This document shows positions 13,059 through 14,158 of a stretch of DNA of 14,158 nucleotides, one piece after another. Below the pieces are notes generated by a model that was not told the DNA's origin, did no database searches, and saw only the letters and a list, made by a program, of their open reading frames with translations. A program made the translations under genes and the position numbers. Position 1 is the first letter of the stretch. Each line of letters begins with the position of its first letter. This DNA comes from Salinisphaeraceae bacterium UBA4764. GTDB taxonomy: Bacteria; Pseudomonadota; Gammaproteobacteria; Nevskiales; Salinisphaeraceae. The stretch is from the NCBI GenBank assembly GCA_002403445.1, contig DHHU01000040.1, positions 1 through 14,158 on the forward strand, written 5' to 3'.

Positions 13059-14158
13059 ATGCCGGAAAAAGATCGTCACAAGCGCCATAAACCCCTTCGG
13101 CTGAAAACCGGTTCATTCGACCGCAATGCCGCGATTGCCCGAATGGGCATGGTCGCAGGGGCCCAGTTTGCCCGGCATACCGCCGGCAACCTGTTTCGCT
13201 CGCGCGACGAACGCACGCAGCGCAATCGCGAATTCTATGTCAAGCAGGCGGAGTATCTGGCCAACGAAATCGGGCGCCTGAAAGGCAGTGTCATGAAAGT
13301 GGGCCAGATGCTGTCGGTCTACGGCCAGTATTTCATGCCGCCCGAAGCCGTTGAAGTGCTCAAAAGTCTGCAAGATGACAGTGCGCCAGTCGCATGGTCG
13401 GAACTTGAGCCCCTGGTACGCCAGCGCCTCGGCCGTGAGCGCTACGCCGAGCTGTCAATTGATCCCGAACCTCTGGCTGCCGCGTCACTCGGACAGGTTC
13501 ACCGGGCGACGCGCCAGGCTGACGGGGCCCAGCTTTGCATCAAGATCCAGTATCCCGGCCTTGCCGATGCCATCGACAGCGATATTCGCACGCTGACCAA
13601 TATCATCCGTGTTGCCCGTCTCGTGCCCCGTGGCATCGAGTTGCGGTCGATCATGGAAGAAGTGCGCGAGATGATCTATCGCGAAGTCGATTACGATCGC
13701 GAGCGCGCGTTGACCGCCGAGTTCGCCAGTCGCCTCAGCGCCGACGAGCGGTTCGTGGTGCCGGCCGTATATCCGGAATATTGTTGCGAAACATTGCTGG
13801 TCACAAGCTATGAGCCGGCCGAGCATGTTCAGAGCGAGGCCGTTCAAAACCTGGGGCAGGATCGCCGTGATCGGATTGGGGCCGCGGCCCTGGAACTGTT
13901 CTTTCTGGAATTCTTTGAATGGGGCATGGTACAAACAGATCCCCACTTCGGTAACTACAAAATCCGCGTTGACGATGACGGCGAGGCTGACCGATTGGTT
14001 TTGATTGATTTTGGCGCCACACGCGAATTCGCACCGCGATTTCTCGGCAACTATTACGATACGGTCGCCGGGGCCCTCGAACGTGATCCCGAGCGCTTGA
14101 TCAACGGCGCAATCGGTATTCAGCTCATCCGCCGTGACTCACCCCAAGAAGTGTTCGA
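13059..14158 (+). CDS. ABC1/AarF/Coq8 family atypical kinase (partial, runs off the right edge)
   Basis: The frame is open from ATG 13059 to the window end, 366 residues without a stop, so the C-terminus is missing. UbiB/Coq8 family marks are: KVGQ (80-83, the KxGQ motif), the Ala-rich nucleotide loop AAASLGQV (140-147), invariant-type K162 in IKIQYPG, ExD at 209-211 (EVD), the catalytic loop QTDPHFGN (292-299) and DFG (317-319). These atypical kinases have ATPase activity and support ubiquinone synthesis. The Q in QTDP (classical UbiB has H), KIQYPG and DFGATREF resemble Coq8/ADCK3 more than UbiB. The N-terminus is basic. GTG 13038 is an in-frame alternative start; no clear ribosome binding site precedes either. 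It lies 62 bases after recQ, and no ubi gene is nearby. Confidence 0.9.
   Translation, partial: MPEKDRHKRHKPLRLKTGSFDRNAAIARMGMVAGAQFARHTAGNLFRSRDERTQRNREFYVKQAEYLANEIGRLKGSVMKVGQMLSVYGQYFMPPEAVEVLKSLQDDSAPVAWSELEPLVRQRLGRERYAELSIDPEPLAAASLGQVHRATRQADGAQLCIKIQYPGLADAIDSDIRTLTNIIRVARLVPRGIELRSIMEEVREMIYREVDYDRERALTAEFASRLSADERFVVPAVYPEYCCETLLVTSYEPAEHVQSEAVQNLGQDRRDRIGAAALELFFLEFFEWGMVQTDPHFGNYKIRVDDDGEADRLVLIDFGATREFAPRFLGNYYDTVAGALERDPERLINGAIGIQLIRRDSPQEVF

Noticed and set aside
1..14158. A novel multi-gene system, CRISPR array, insertion sequence or RNA gene
   Set aside because: Every long stretch is filled by recognisable housekeeping genes; the largest gap is 257 bases and holds no repeats or tRNA-like fold that I can see.

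Overview
This window looks like chromosomal core DNA of a GC-rich (about 60% by eye) gammaproteobacterium. Two gene orders point there: mnmA-hflD, and fabD-fabG-acpP-fabF followed by pabC-mltG-tmk-holB-pilZ. Both are typical of that class, and a PilZ gene directly after holB recalls Pseudomonas-like relatives. I cannot name a genus. There is no sign of an insertion sequence, prophage, CRISPR array, tRNA or rRNA.

Layout. (1) Positions 1-366 (+) hold a small DUF805-type membrane protein that may be cut by the window edge. (2) Positions 375-2143 (-) hold mnmA and hflD, overlapping by 4 bases and convergent with the DUF805 gene; a promoter candidate for the pair lies at 2232-2260. (3) Positions 2401-5864 (+) hold the fatty-acid synthesis genes fabD, fabG, acpP and fabF. 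Three of the four appear to start with TTG, and acpP has its own promoter candidate upstream and a hairpin downstream. (4) Positions 5903-11121 (+) hold a tight run: pabB, pabC (4-aminobenzoate for folate), mltG (peptidoglycan transglycosylase), tmk (dTMP kinase), holB (polymerase III delta prime) and pilZ (type IV pilus factor). From pabB to pilZ each junction overlaps by 4 to 19 bases. (5) Positions 11188-12996 hold recQ. (6) From 13059 to the right edge runs an ABC1/AarF-family kinase, incomplete at its C-terminus, whose motifs resemble Coq8/ADCK3 more than classical UbiB.

The right-hand run links membrane lipid, folate, cell wall, dTTP and replisome supply, as in the E. coli fab-holB cluster, with pabB added. 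Usual neighbours plsX-fabH (upstream of fabD) and tatD (after pilZ) are absent here. I found no evidence for a wholly new system. The most interesting points are at residue level: PabB has Ala where E. coli PabB has its active-site Lys, and PabC has Ser where E. coli PabC has the Glu expected to contact the PLP ring nitrogen. Several start sites also need correction (fabG, pabB, pabC, holB, pilZ, recQ).
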